This document shows, one piece after another, positions 41,345 through 53,900 of a DNA stretch of 64,000 nt (position 1 is the stretch's first letter; the number at the start of each line of letters is the position of its first letter). The DNA lies in contig SUTB01000003.1 of NCBI GenBank assembly GCA_015063125.1, positions 1-64,000 on the forward strand, given 5' to 3'. The position numbers and the translations under genes were made by a program. Origin of the DNA: Thermoplasmata archaeon (GTDB lineage: Archaea > Thermoplasmatota > Thermoplasmata > Methanomassiliicoccales > Methanomethylophilaceae). The notes under the pieces were generated by a model. It saw only the letters and a list, made by a program, of their open reading frames with translations, was not told the DNA's origin and did no database searches.

Positions 41345-43084
41345 ATGTTATTCAGGTATTATAACCGCAACGCGGCGATTCTGTCGGCGATATGTCTATT
41401 CGTATCGGCCCTCAGTATCTACTTAACTGCGCAGATACCTGATTGTTTGGACAAGCTCACGGACGCTTTCCTCCATGAGGACACTGAGGGTGCCCTCGAT
41501 AACGCAGAGATGATGTCTGTCTTCGCGATCGGTTCATTGGCGGCCGCTCTAGTGGCCGGAGTCATGTCCTCAAAAATTGTGTCGCTGGTAACAGTACGTC
41601 TAAGACGCAAAGTGTTCCAAGCCGCTCAGAACATGGTGCCCCAGGATGTGGACCATTTCTCAGTCCCGGCACTTACGAATACCGTCACTAATGATGTGGA
41701 GACGGTCGCTAACTTCATCTCGGCCATGTCGACGACCGGTCTGGTCCTGCCCATGACCTTGCTGATCGTAGCGCCGGCAATGGCTTCCAAATCCCTGTTC
41801 CTCAACGGGGTTGTGGCAGCCTTAATGATCGCCGGTGCGATTGCGATCATGATCACCCTGCGCCGTATCGCACCCAAGATCGATTACTCGAGTAACCTAG
41901 GAACCGATATGAACAGGAGCGTCATGGAGTACATGGAGGGCCTGGGGACCATCCGTACGTACGGAGGAGAACAGAGGCATGCAGAAGATTTCACCCATAT
42001 CAGCGAAGAGATGTACGGAACGACTACCTACATCGGGAAGAAGAAAGCATACATCTATCCGTTGATGGACATGATGGTCATCGTCATCCCGCTGGCCATA
42101 TACGTAGTAGCATTTTTCGCACTTCCGACCCTGGGATATGAGGACCAAATTTCAATGCTGGCAAGCATCATATCGTTCACCATGTATGTCCTCATGCTCT
42201 TCGCTGCGGTCACCCAGACCATCTCGCTCGTAGGGATGCTATACCCGGATTACGTTTCGTCCAGGAATTCTGTCGATGAGGTCCTTGATTACAAACCCTC
42301 ACTCACAGAAGGGGACAAGGAACCTCCGGCTGAGGGAGGCGTCATCGAATTCCGCGACGTATCATTCCAATATCCGACCCGCCACCATATGGTCTTGAAG
42401 AATGTCAGTTTCAAGATTAAATCTGGAGAGAATATCTCCATCATAGGTCCTCCGGCATCAGGAAAGACGACGATTCTCAATCTGATTCTCAGATTCTACG
42501 ACGTCACATCCGGTTCGGTCCTGGTGGACGGAATGGATGTGAAGGACTACCGCTTCGTCGACCTTCGTGAGAGGATCACATATTCTTCGCAGGACCCGAT
42601 CATCTTCAGCGAAACCCTGATGGGAAATGTCAGGTTCAGCCCCCAATCGGCAGGAATGAGCGATGAGGAGATCAGGACCGTGATGAATGAGTGCAGGATC
42701 GATGAATTCATCCACAGACTTCCCCAGGGGGAGGACACCATCCTGACGGCGAAAGGTGTCGATCTGTCCGGTGGACAGAAACAGAGAATCAACCTCGCCA
42801 GAGCATTGTGTATTCCTGGCGACATTTACCTTCTTGACGATCCGTTCTCGGCCGTCGATGTCATGATGGAATCTGAGATACGTGGCAACGTGAAGAGAAG
42901 ACTGAAAAATGCAACGACGATACTCGTCACGCAGAGGGTATCGACAGCCATGAAGGCCGACAGGATCATAGTGATGGATGCCGGCGAGATCATAGATATA
43001 GGAACCCACGAAGAGCTCATGAAGACATGCGAGTACTATGCCGAGATGGTGAGATTCCAGTCCGATTGGGAGGCGGTAAAATGA
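41345..43084 (+). CDS. ABC exporter half-transporter with degenerate ATP site
   Basis: About 579 residues: six membrane helices (to about 300) then a nucleotide-binding domain. Walker A is GPPASGKTT, the signature LSGGQKQRINLARAL is canonical, but Walker B ends LLDDPF with Asp for the catalytic Glu, and the switch His is Gln in VTQRVST. This is the pattern of the catalytically weak half of a heterodimeric exporter. The partner follows with an ATGA overlap. I chose ATG 41345 behind CCGTGGT; ATG 41303 lies too close to the TATA-like ATATAAAATAA. Confidence 0.9.
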   Translation: MLFRYYNRNAAILSAICLFVSALSIYLTAQIPDCLDKLTDAFLHEDTEGALDNAEMMSVFAIGSLAAALVAGVMSSKIVSLVTVRLRRKVFQAAQNMVPQDVDHFSVPALTNTVTNDVETVANFISAMSTTGLVLPMTLLIVAPAMASKSLFLNGVVAALMIAGAIAIMITLRRIAPKIDYSSNLGTDMNRSVMEYMEGLGTIRTYGGEQRHAEDFTHISEEMYGTTTYIGKKKAYIYPLMDMMVIVIPLAIYVVAFFALPTLGYEDQISMLASIISFTMYVLMLFAAVTQTISLVGMLYPDYVSSRNSVDEVLDYKPSLTEGDKEPPAEGGVIEFRDVSFQYPTRHHMVLKNVSFKIKSGENISIIGPPASGKTTILNLILRFYDVTSGSVLVDGMDVKDYRFVDLRERITYSSQDPIIFSETLMGNVRFSPQSAGMSDEEIRTVMNECRIDEFIHRLPQGEDTILTAKGVDLSGGQKQRINLARALCIPGDIYLLDDPFSAVDVMMESEIRGNVKRRLKNATTILVTQRVSTAMKADRIIVMDAGEIIDIGTHEELMKTCEYYAEMVRFQSDWEAVK

Positions 43085-44898
43085 GCGGGGAATCTGGTTT
43101 TGAAAAGATAGAGAAAGATCTCGAAGACACCTTCATGCGCCGTCTGTTCGAATACTCGCCGAAGGCACTACACCTGATTACAGTCGGCATACTGCTGACC
43201 CTGATTTCAACAGGCCTCAATATTATCACTCCGCTTCTACTCTCCTATATAATGGACGAATTCGCAAAGGACATAGGTCATTTCGAAGGGTCGGACACGA
43301 TATTTGCAGCGATAAACACGCTAATTGCACTATGTGTCACCTCATTCATCATTTCCACATACAAGGACCATATCATAAGCAAAGGATCCGTCGAACTGGC
43401 CGAGACCATACGTGTGGACATGTTCGACAAGATCAGAAGAATCCCCTACGGCAGACTCATCGGTGTCAGAACAGGAGATATCGCCAACCGTATCGCTAAC
43501 GACTGCAGTACCATCTCGAACCTTGCCGGATCGACGGCAGCTACGGGAGTGAGCTCGATAGCCCTGATCGTGGGATCGGGAGTCATGATGATGTACACCA
43601 ATGCAGAGCTTGCAGTGGTCTGTACGCTGCCTATCGTCTCAGCGGTTTTGATCACTATCTTCTTCTCCAAGAGTCTGGACAGATATTACAAGAAACAGAG
43701 CAAGGACCTTGGTGAAGTGAACAACCGTATCCTAGAGAGTTTCTACGGATACCTTACCATCAGGGCGTCCAGTTCCGAGAGTAAATTCTTCAAGGAATTC
43801 CAGGAGCTCAACCAGGACATGGGCAAAAAGATGTACAAGCTCATGAACTACGCATCTCTGATCCCTTCGATGATGGGATTCATCACCAACGTAGGATACG
43901 TTACCATCTGCGGTTACGGACTCATGATGATTGCGGACGGCAGAGCGACCTTCGGTCTTATCATCGGATTCCTTGTTTACATGAGACTGTTCACCCAGCC
44001 TATAAGCGATATCTCCGCTACAGCCGTCGCGCTGAAAGAGCTCCAGAGCGCTTCCGATAGGGTCTTTGAGGTCCTTGATCAGAGGGAGATTCAGGAACAC
44101 GATATCGAATCGATCAAGGAATTCAAGGGCGGTGTGGAATTCGACCATGTCAACTTCTCCTTCGGAAAAGGAAAAGGCTATGCGATCAAGGATGTGTCCT
44201 TCAAGGTTGAACCTGGTCAGACCGTTGCCATCATCGGACCCACCGGCTCCGGTAAGACGACGCTCATGAACCTGCTGATGGGATTGTTCGAGCTCGAATC
44301 AGGAACCATCAAGATCGACGGTACTCCCATCAACGAACTCAACAACGTTCAGATGCGCAGCATGTTCTCGCTTGTTGCCCAGAACAGCTGGGTTTTCAAG
44401 GGCACCATCAGGAACAATATCGTCTACAATTCCGAGCCCAAGAGCGATGAATACCTCTGGGAGGTCATCGATTCTGTAGGTCTAAGCTATATCAGAAAGT
44501 ATTCCAAGGGTCTAGACACATACCTGGACAACCCCTCTGCGCTGTCCGTCGGACAGAAGCAGCAGTTATCCGTGGCCAGGGCGATCATCCATGACGCCCC
44601 TATACTGGTCCTTGACGAGGCTACGAGCTCAGTCGATATCAGGACCGAGAAAGCCATCGTCGAAGCGCTTGACAAGGCCGCCAAGAAGAGAACCTCCTTC
44701 GTCATCGCGCACAGGCTGTCCACCATAAAATCGGCTGATCTCATCCTTGTCGTCGAGAACGGTACGATCCACGAGAGCGGAACCATGACCGAGCTCATGA
44801 AGAAGGGCGGACTGTTCTACGACCTGGTCTCCGTGCAGAAGAATGACACGAAGACAAAGAAGGATCCTATGCCTGAGAATTTGGATGTTCAATCCTGA
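43081..44898 (+). CDS. ABC exporter half-transporter with canonical catalytic Glu
   Basis: 605 residues in the same architecture as its partner. Walker A is GPTGSGKTT, Walker B VLVLDEATSSVD-like with the catalytic Glu (ILVLDEATS), and the switch His is intact in IAHRLST. The signature, however, is LSVGQ instead of LSGGQ. Together with the upstream half this builds one full and one degenerate ATP site, as in TM287/288-type exporters. The substrate (drug, lipid or peptide) is not readable. A shared hairpin separates it from the convergent giant gene. Confidence 0.9.
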   Translation: MSGESGFEKIEKDLEDTFMRRLFEYSPKALHLITVGILLTLISTGLNIITPLLLSYIMDEFAKDIGHFEGSDTIFAAINTLIALCVTSFIISTYKDHIISKGSVELAETIRVDMFDKIRRIPYGRLIGVRTGDIANRIANDCSTISNLAGSTAATGVSSIALIVGSGVMMMYTNAELAVVCTLPIVSAVLITIFFSKSLDRYYKKQSKDLGEVNNRILESFYGYLTIRASSSESKFFKEFQELNQDMGKKMYKLMNYASLIPSMMGFITNVGYVTICGYGLMMIADGRATFGLIIGFLVYMRLFTQPISDISATAVALKELQSASDRVFEVLDQREIQEHDIESIKEFKGGVEFDHVNFSFGKGKGYAIKDVSFKVEPGQTVAIIGPTGSGKTTLMNLLMGLFELESGTIKIDGTPINELNNVQMRSMFSLVAQNSWVFKGTIRNNIVYNSEPKSDEYLWEVIDSVGLSYIRKYSKGLDTYLDNPSALSVGQKQQLSVARAIIHDAPILVLDEATSSVDIRTEKAIVEALDKAAKKRTSFVIAHRLSTIKSADLILVVENGTIHESGTMTELMKKGGLFYDLVSVQKNDTKTKKDPMPENLDVQS

Positions 44899-44927
44899 GT
44901 CCGCTTAAAGTCAAAAATAAAAGAAGA

Positions 44928-44946
44928 CGGAGGGGCTCTCCCTCCG
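44928..44946. terminator. Bidirectional hairpin between the exporter and the giant gene
   Basis: CGGAGGG and CCCTCCG pair around GCTCT. It is 30 bases past the exporter stop and 12 bases past the giant gene stop on the other strand. On that strand TCTTCTTTTATTTTTGAC follows, so it serves the giant gene best. Confidence 0.7.
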
Positions 44947-44958
44947 CCATTATTGTTT

Positions 44959-47900
44959 TCACCTCTTAATCCACACAGCCACTGCCGCAATTGCTACCAG
45001 TATCACTGCTGCGATTGCGATGTACATCACTGGGAACTCGCCTTCGTCAGTGGGGTCAACCGGGACTGGTTCCGGATCCTCGCTCACGATGGAGTACAGA
45101 CTCATGTGCGAAAGGTAGAACACCACGTTCTCGCCGTCATAGGTGAACTCCAGCTTCTCCAGCTCCTCTCCCAGATAAAGCACTGAGATTGAATCTACAG
45201 ACTGGCCTTCCTTGAGCTTGTACGGGATAGTGACTTTCACAGGCTCTGAGAACTGCTCGTGGTACTCCTGATGGTTGATCTCCATCCTGATGTCGTATGC
45301 AAAGGTGATTCCCGCCTCTGTCTTGTACTTCTGCGGGATATCGTCCGTGATCCTGATGGACAGACGGTCTATGCTTGTAAGGCTCATTCCTTTCAGCGTC
45401 TTCGCGGTCAGATAGAGTTCCTTTCCTCCCTCTATGAAGGTGAGGGATCCGTCACCCTGTATGATGTCCCTTATGATGGGCTCCGGAACTGAAACAGGAG
45501 TCTCCGAGATGATGACGACCTCGGGATTCTTGTCTGAAGATATGGCATCGTTGATCAGATCTTCTACCAGGTCAGCCTGCTCGTTGGACATAGAATCGCT
45601 GTATCCCAACTCGACCTTTCCGGTATGGGTCTCGCTTCTGGAATCTCCAGAGGTGTGACCGGTAACCCAGTCTCCGCTTGATAATGTGACGGTGTTCGTG
45701 GATTCGAAGCTTCCGTCAGGGGATATGTCCTTCTGCGTCCTGTGCGTCATCGAGGCTCCGTTCTTGTCTGTCTCCACATCCGTGACTACGATCTGAGTCG
45801 AATCATCCACGCGCTTGGTGGTCTCCGTGATCTTCACCCTCTTGCAACTGTCAGAATATTGGATGGTTTCGGTGATCCTCTCTGTGATGGAACCGTCCGC
45901 GTTCATGATGGTCTCTTTCGATATGGATGATTTGGGTTCTTCGGGATCCACAGGATCTACGGGTATGATGCTCCAGTGGGCCGTTAGAGTCTGGTCCTGG
46001 ACCTCGTTGAACACGGTGTTAGAGTAGATGCGGTAACCCTCCTGGTCATACCAACCGTTGAAGGTGTATCCGGGCCAAGATGCTGTCGGCAGGTCACCGT
46101 ACGTCGAATTGAACGTTACGGTCTTCGACGGGAATGATAGGGATGTTCCTCCATTCGCATTGAAGGTGATCGTGTATGACTTGTAATGCATGGAATACTG
46201 GGCCATGTAGGTGGTGCTGACGTTGACTGTTTCCTCAGACAGGGTTACGGGCATTCCTCCCTTCTCCCAGTGATCGAACTGGTAGTAGATTCCGGGATCG
46301 TCGGCCCTGGTCGGGTCCGCGTGACTGGGCACTGCTCCGGGTTCGACGACTTCCTTGTCCAGGATCTCTCCGTCGTAATCAGCCCACGTGATCCATGTGA
46401 ACTCCGCTCTGTAGAATGCGAAACCGGTGACCTCTCCAGGCTCTACAGTTGCTCCTATGGAATCAGTCCACCTGATGGGGTGGAATACATCCGAGCCCTG
46501 TGCGATAGTGACCTCTCCGAAGTCCAGAGACGTTCCATTTTCGAACTTCTTCTGGTAGTAACCGTTGTAGTCCAGGATCCAGCCTTTGTCCTTGTTGACC
46601 AACGTGGAAACGGCACCGTTGAGGTCGACTGTGATGACCGCGGTGTTGGTGTTCGAGGAGTACTTTGCCTTGTAAGTCGCATCACCGGTAACGATGGCGA
46701 CATCGGGCTGCCATCCGTCGAATGTGTATACTGCATTGTCGTCTCCTGGCCTGATCGGGTCCAGACCATACACTGGAGTGGTTCCGTTGTACAGTATGTC
46801 CTGACGTAGCTGGGAGTCGTCATAATCATTCCAAGTTATCGTTGACTTGTGGGTGGTTACCTCGACGACGACTCCTATAACGGTCATCTCATCGACCCTG
46901 TCGCCTGATCTGACTGGCTGTCCGGAGAGGATGTACTCCCATTTGACGAACTCCACAGTCCTATATCCTGTATTGTTCGGATGCATGGTAATGTTCCTGT
47001 CTCCGATTGTAAGGGATCCATTTTCGTTCACGTCGATCCTGGTTCCCAGAGGGATTCCGATAAGTGATATGACTTCAGCCTGCTGGCCTCCGTTCTCGTC
47101 GAATGTGGCCATAGTCTCCGATCCGTATGAGGTGGTCACCAGGACAGAGTAGTCAGCTGGGATCTGCGCGAACATCGCCGTGATCACAAGGTCGTTCTGA
47201 CCGTTGATCTGGTATCCGTCAGGGACCATGTCGCTTCCGATATACCAACCCACAAAGATACTGACCATGCTTGCGGAGCTGTTGTTTGCAATCGCTCCGA
47301 ACTCCTTGTCGAGTCCACTGATGGAGAGGGTTCCCGCAGGGGTATCGGTACCCATGGTCGAAGTGTCGATATCGCTGACTGTCATCGATGCGTTGCTCTT
47401 GACGGTGTAGGTTCCCGCGTTCAAGACAGAACCGAGCGTGCTGTCAGACGATACTATCGTTATCCTGACATCGAAGTAATGCGAATCGAAGGTGGCGGTG
47501 TATGTGGCGTCTCCGGTGACGGGTACGATCTCGGGGGACCACCCGTTCCATGAATGCTTCTGATCGACCGGGGTAGCCTTGATCGGGGTGATTCCCGAGT
47601 AGCTGGGGGCCGTTCCGTAAGGGATGGATTGGGTCCTGAGGATGGTTCCGTCCCAGTTCTTCCATGTCACTGTGTACTTGTTGACCTCGGTGTTGTAGAC
47701 TGCGAAATAGGTCGAATCGCCCTCCACATTGGAGATGGCGGGAGTCCACTCCCTGAAGGTATAGGTGTACTGTCCGTCCCTCTCCATGGTCGGGGTACCC
47801 GAATATGCAGGGGTTGCTCCATAGGTTAAAGTCTCCTGCTTCAGTACGGTACCGTTCTGGTTGACCCAAGTCACCTTGTACTCATTCAGCACCTCTTCGT

Positions 47901-50900
47901 ACTGTGCGGTGTAGGTGATATTACCGGTCACGGCGGTCACCTTTGGGGTCCAGCCCAGGAAATTGTAGGTGTACTGAGCAGTAGGCGTCATCGCGGGGGT
48001 TCCTCCCAGGAACTCCGGGGTCTCGCCGAGCGCGACGGATGAGTTCTGAAGGATCTCTCCGTCCGGGTTCATCCAGGTTACGTATGCAGCGACGTTCACC
48101 GTCTCGAACATAGCGGTGTAGATGACGTTGCCGGTCACGGCGGTCACCTCTGGGGTCCAGCCCAGGAAATTGTACCTGTTGAGATCGTCCTGTGCCCTGG
48201 CCGGGGTATCACTGTCGTAGTGGGGTATCGAGCCGTACTCGGCCTCGGAATCGGTCTCAAGAACGGTCTCATCCCAGTTCTTCCAGATAACAGTGTACTT
48301 GTTGACGGTCGGAGTGAGGATGGCCTTGTATGTTACGTCTGCGGTGACCACCTCGTTGGCCAGATTGACAATTTCGGTGCCACCGTTCTTGGTCCAGGCC
48401 ACAGTGTATGTGTACTGGGCATTGTTCAGGCCCGTCATGTTCGGGGCCGTCGGGACAGACCCGTGCTTCACATCTGTACTCGTCAGGATCGTGCTGCCGT
48501 TCTCGTTCAGCCATGTGACCGTGTAGCCGTTGATAGTGATGTTCTGGAATCCCAACACCTGATCCGCCGTGATGTTGCTGATGGTGAAAACATCGCCCGA
48601 TTTGGGAACTGGGGTGCCGTTCGCCAGGACCTGTATCCTGTCAGGCACCTGACTGTATGCTTGACTGTACACCTCGACGGTGAATGAGAAACTGCCGTCG
48701 TACGTAACATGATCCTTGTCCATTTCCGGCTGCGGGACCAACATGAAGATGGTGTTCTCGGAATAAATGACCTTGAATTCCTTGGTGACCTGGGTGAAGG
48801 TGGCACGGTAGATCATATCGGACTGTGCGACATCTGCACTGGGATCGGACACTGGAACCCACTCTGAACCGACATACTTGGTCCATCCGGCGAACGTATA
48901 GTTCTTCGAGACATCTGAAGAAACCGGCGCCTCGGGGGTACCGGGGACGATAATGTTAGTACCATGCGGGGCATGCGTGCTGGTGTAGAGAGTGCTTTCG
49001 TTCTCGTCCTGCCACTGGATGGTGTACACATTGATGGTCAGGTCGACCAGTATTGTCTTCGCCTCGGTGATGTTGCTGATCCAATAGTATCCGTCACCAT
49101 CCTTGGTGGAAGTGATATCCTGCTCCGTACTGCCCTTCGATATCACGGTCAGACCATTCAGCTGCGAGAACTGAGGCGCACTGGAGCTGGGCAGGATCTT
49201 GAACTTGAAGCTGCCTCCGTGCGTTACCACATTGGAAGCGCTGCCCTGCTCCACGGTGAAGATGCTCGCATCGGGGAGAGTGATGGTGTAGGTGTTCGCG
49301 ACCTCGGTGAAATCGGCGTATAACGCGGTATCCGAGTTGATTTGTACCGTACTAAGATCGACTACGGTGCTGGAACTCTCCAGCTTCCATCCGTTGAACA
49401 CGAAGTGGGTACTGTCGGTGGGATCCTTGGTGGGGACGACCGGTGGGACCGGCGTACTGCCTGAACGATATTGCTCACTCATGATGAGCGTTTCCCCATC
49501 CATCCATTCGACGGTGTAGAGACCATAGCTTAGTGTCACCCTCACGGCGACATCCTTAGTAACGCTGGAGATGATGTAGGTCGTCGTCATTCTATCGGGA
49601 TTGTCCACGTATGTCATTCCCATAGGTGCGGATGACTCATTCACTCCGTTCACGCTCAATACGTAATCCGCTCTCGTACCTTCTGGATACGACAGGGTGA
49701 ACGTCAGGGATCCTCCGTAGGGGACCTTGAAACCGGATGCACCCTGGGGGCTGGTAAGAGTACATTCCAGACCATTGTCGCAATTGAAGGTGACGGTATA
49801 TTCGCTGTATGCCCTGAAGGCGACATCGCCGGACATTGTGTATTCGTTGAGATTCACAATGCTGCCTTCTCCCCCTATCTTCCATCCCTTGAAGGAAGAC
49901 GTGGTCTGAGCGGGATAAGCCGGTGCATTCGGATGGGTGCCATGCTTCACATCGGAATCAACCGTGATCTGCGTTCCGTCCTCCCTTAGCCAATACACGT
50001 TGTATCCGTTCAGAGTAACTCCCGAAAAGACCAGCGTCTTGTTCTCTGTGATGTTGCTGATGGTAAACACGTGATCCGTGCTCTTCTGGATATCCTGTCC
50101 GTTGGCCTGAACGGTCACCCTGCTGGGAATCTGACTGTAACTGGGATCGTTCACCGTTATTGTGAACTGGAAAGTGCTTCCGTAGGGGATTGCGTTTATG
50201 TCCGCATTGTTTAGCGGAGTTAATGTGAATATATTGCTGCTTGAGTAGGATATCCTGAACATCTTCACGGTCTCGGTGAAATGGGCGTAATAAACCTTGT
50301 CCGAGGTCAACACCTGACCGTCCATGCTGGTGATGGTCTCGGTGCTGTTGTATGATCCAACGGACCAGTATTGGAACGTGTAGTTCAGGGATGCATCCTT
50401 TGTGTTTGGTCCGTTCGGCGTTCCGGGGTCCGTGATTGCGGTTCCGTGGGGAATGTGCTGCGATTCATAGATGCTTTCCCCGTTCTGGTCAAGCCAACTG
50501 ACCGTGTATTTGTTGATGGTCAGTGTGATGATGACGTCCGCCGACTTGGTGATGTTGGAAATCGTAAAGTTGCCGCTGGAATCCTTGACCAGCGTTTTCG
50601 ATGCTTCGCCCTCGAATTCGACGGTTACCGTCAGCCCATTCAGCTGGCTGAACTGGGGCTGATTCGAACTCGGATTGACCTTGAACACATACGATGTGCC
50701 GTACTCTGCCGGATTGGTTCCCGATACGGTGACAATCTCATATGCTGAATTCTCGGGGATGTTGACGTTATACGGTACTATCGTGGTCGAATAGATGGCG
50801 GTGTAGATCGTGTCTCCAGTGACCGGACCGACCTGCGGGGACCATCCGCTGAACGTGTAGATGTAATGCTCATCAGTGACCCTGGTCGGGTTGCTGCTGT

Positions 50901-53900
50901 TGAACACAGGGGTCGAGTTGAGTGCGACGTCGTTATCGGTCTCCAGAACGGTTCCGTCGTAGTTCTTCCAAAGGACGGTACACGTCTCTATCTCCCACTT
51001 GGCATACAGAGTCATGTTGCTGGCGACTGTATCGGTCTCAAAGTTCCACGGGTTGCTGTAGACTCCCTGGCTGTAGGTTCTGTACCATCCCTTGAAGATG
51101 TAATAGCTGGTCGTCGGATCCGTCGGTTTGTTCACAAGATCCCCGTACTTAACGCTCTGCTGAGGGATATGGGTACCGAACTCCGATGAAAATGATACTG
51201 TGAAAGTACTGCGTTCCTCGCTGAACAATGCGGTGAACGATTTCGATCCCAAGGACCCTGCGGGAATCTGTGTGACCAAAGTCTTGTTCTCGTCCCCAGT
51301 CTCATACCACCCGAGGAACGTCACGTCATGTCCCGTCTTGCTGTATGGGATGACCTTGTCGATTCCTGGAAGCTGGAGGCTCTGTGAGCTCTTGTACAGC
51401 AAAGGAGCGGAATATCCGTTCGCCCAATGTGCTCCTGAGAGCACGAACGTCAGCTGGTTGTCCACGTCCGTGATCCTCAGTGACTCTCCCTGTCTTTGAA
51501 TCTGGTCGGAATCGGCCCATTTTACATTCGTGGGATCGTTGATCCTCAGGGTGGCGTTGTACGATCCCACAGCCGTCCCCTTGGCCGGACTCACTACCGT
51601 GTACCATTGCGTGTCCACCAGACCTGCCGACTGCTCCTCTCCGCTATACGGGGTCTCGATGATAGTTGGCCACGAGACCTCCCTCTTGACGATCTCGAAC
51701 GTCGTGGTCACCGATTTGTTGTAGTTACCTATTCCCTTTATGGTGATCGTAGCGGTTCCCGTGGCGATGTTGTTCGAGAAAGAAAGCGTATAGTCGGTAC
51801 CAAGAACCAAAACCTTGCCCCAGGCACTGATCGTTGGCAACGGGGTGATAGCATCTCCCGTGTAGACCTGGTCCTCGATCTCCTCTATCTGGAGATCGTC
51901 ACCAAGGGAAGACAAACCTTTAGGAAGGATCGTCACCTTGCTGCCTCTGATTTCGAATTCTCTGAAATCATAGATGTAGTTGTCATAACGGAATGTGTCG
52001 CTGTCGCTCAGCGTAAGAGCGGTAACGTCAATCACCTTGTTCGATCTAGCCTCCGCGTTCGAATACTTTGCTGTGGCGCTTATGCTCGGTACCTCTCCCG
52101 ATACCAGCCCGTGGATGAATAGGTCTGTAACCTTCACCTGACCCTTGCTGTCCGTTCCGAGATTGCAGGTGGTATCATAGATCTTGCTGATCTCTGCAGA
52201 CGAAGCCCCTTCTATGACCAAAGTCTTCTTTTCGATCACCCAATAGAAGGTCTTGGCCCCGGTGGTATGATCCCACCATTGCAACCCTTGTTTCGGTGTG
52301 ACCGAGATCTCATACAGCCCCGCATCCTTCGCGCTGTTCTGACCGGTTATGGTGTAAACATCACCATCCCCCATGAGGCCGGTGTGGTATTGACCATCAT
52401 AGATGAACTTCCCCACTACGGGGTCGTTACCCGATGATCTGTACGCGTTGGGGTCCCTGAGGACATTGTCCGTCAGGATGACTAGTTTGATATCCGTAGC
52501 AGGCATGATAAAACTGGTGCCCTCGAGTGCGATCCCATTGAAGATCACCGCATAGATCGTCTTGCCCTCCGCAGGCACTACGTTGACCTCAACACCTTTG
52601 AACAGACTGTATCCGCTAGGGATGTCCCCGTATGCGGAGGTGACCGTGTATTCGCTGGACTCATCATAGGTGAGTGTTCCCCCGTACGTCACATATGCGA
52701 TACGGGTTCCAATATCGGACTTCGCATCCCCGAACCCGTTCCTGATGTTCATCCTGTTGAGACCTGCGGCGCTCTGTCCGTCGTAATGTCCTCCGACACA
52801 GAGTGTCTGGTATCCCGCCCTGTACTGGATGTTGTCTCCTATTGGAAGGTAATTCTTTTTGTTCTCGTTGACGAATGTGGGGAAATCCCAATACTCTGGA
52901 TTGCTCGAGGTCGACTGAATGGGCAACATATACTCCTTGCTTGGATTGGGGAAAATCGCATTTTCTATGAGCTCCTGATTGTCGTTTAGACCTGCGTCCG
53001 TGCCGCTGGTGGATGGATATAGGATATGGTCAATGATGTTTCCGATGCTGTTCTGACCCGCATGCAACTGCCCCTCTCCGATCCATACATCATCAAGGAG
53101 GTCATGGTACGATCCCCAGGTATTCTCCAGGAACAGCTTGACCGAGTGCTTTCCGTCGGTATATGATCCGGAGCCGTCGCCGTTCAATCCGCCCCAATAT
53201 GGTCCCTGCGTGTTTCCGAGACCGGTCGTCATGGGGCCCGAGTTCGCACCGTTGCCCAACAGGGTCGCACCCTGACCTATGGCCAGCTGAGAGTTCTTGG
53301 TTCCTATAACCGTGTAGGACATCATCTTGTAGAGAGTCCATTGGTAGTAGTTCCAAATCATGTACTCCCCGGTCTCGTTGGTCGCCTCGGTGTTCAAGTT
53401 GTTTACCATGTCACGGAACTGCGCAACCGACTTGTTGTTAAGAGGAGTCTTGCCTGACTGCGATACCAGACTGCTGCCGGATTGGGAAGCCTCGTAGACT
53501 CCCAGTCCGAGATAGGGCCTGATCTGTCCGTCTATGGTATGGGCGCGAGCTTCCATCAGCTGGGGCGAAACACCGTCGTCTGTGAAGTAGTCCTGCCTGT
53601 TGGAAAGCCAAAGATGATCATCATCCGAATACCAATAGACAGTAGGGATGAACAGCATGATGTTGTAATCCGACGGGTGGGAGTACGTGTAGTACGTGTA
53701 GTTATCTGTTCCTGAATAGGCTGACTTGGTGGTCCCGTCGGTTATTATGGCCTGTTCCAAGTTGTATGGGTTGAGGATATATGCTATCTGGCCGGATCCG
53801 TAGGATGTCTTGTACAGGTCACCGTTGTTGCGTGTATCCCCTATGTTCAAAGCAACATAGAACGAGTTGAACGGACCGAGTCCGGTCTTCTTATCGAATC

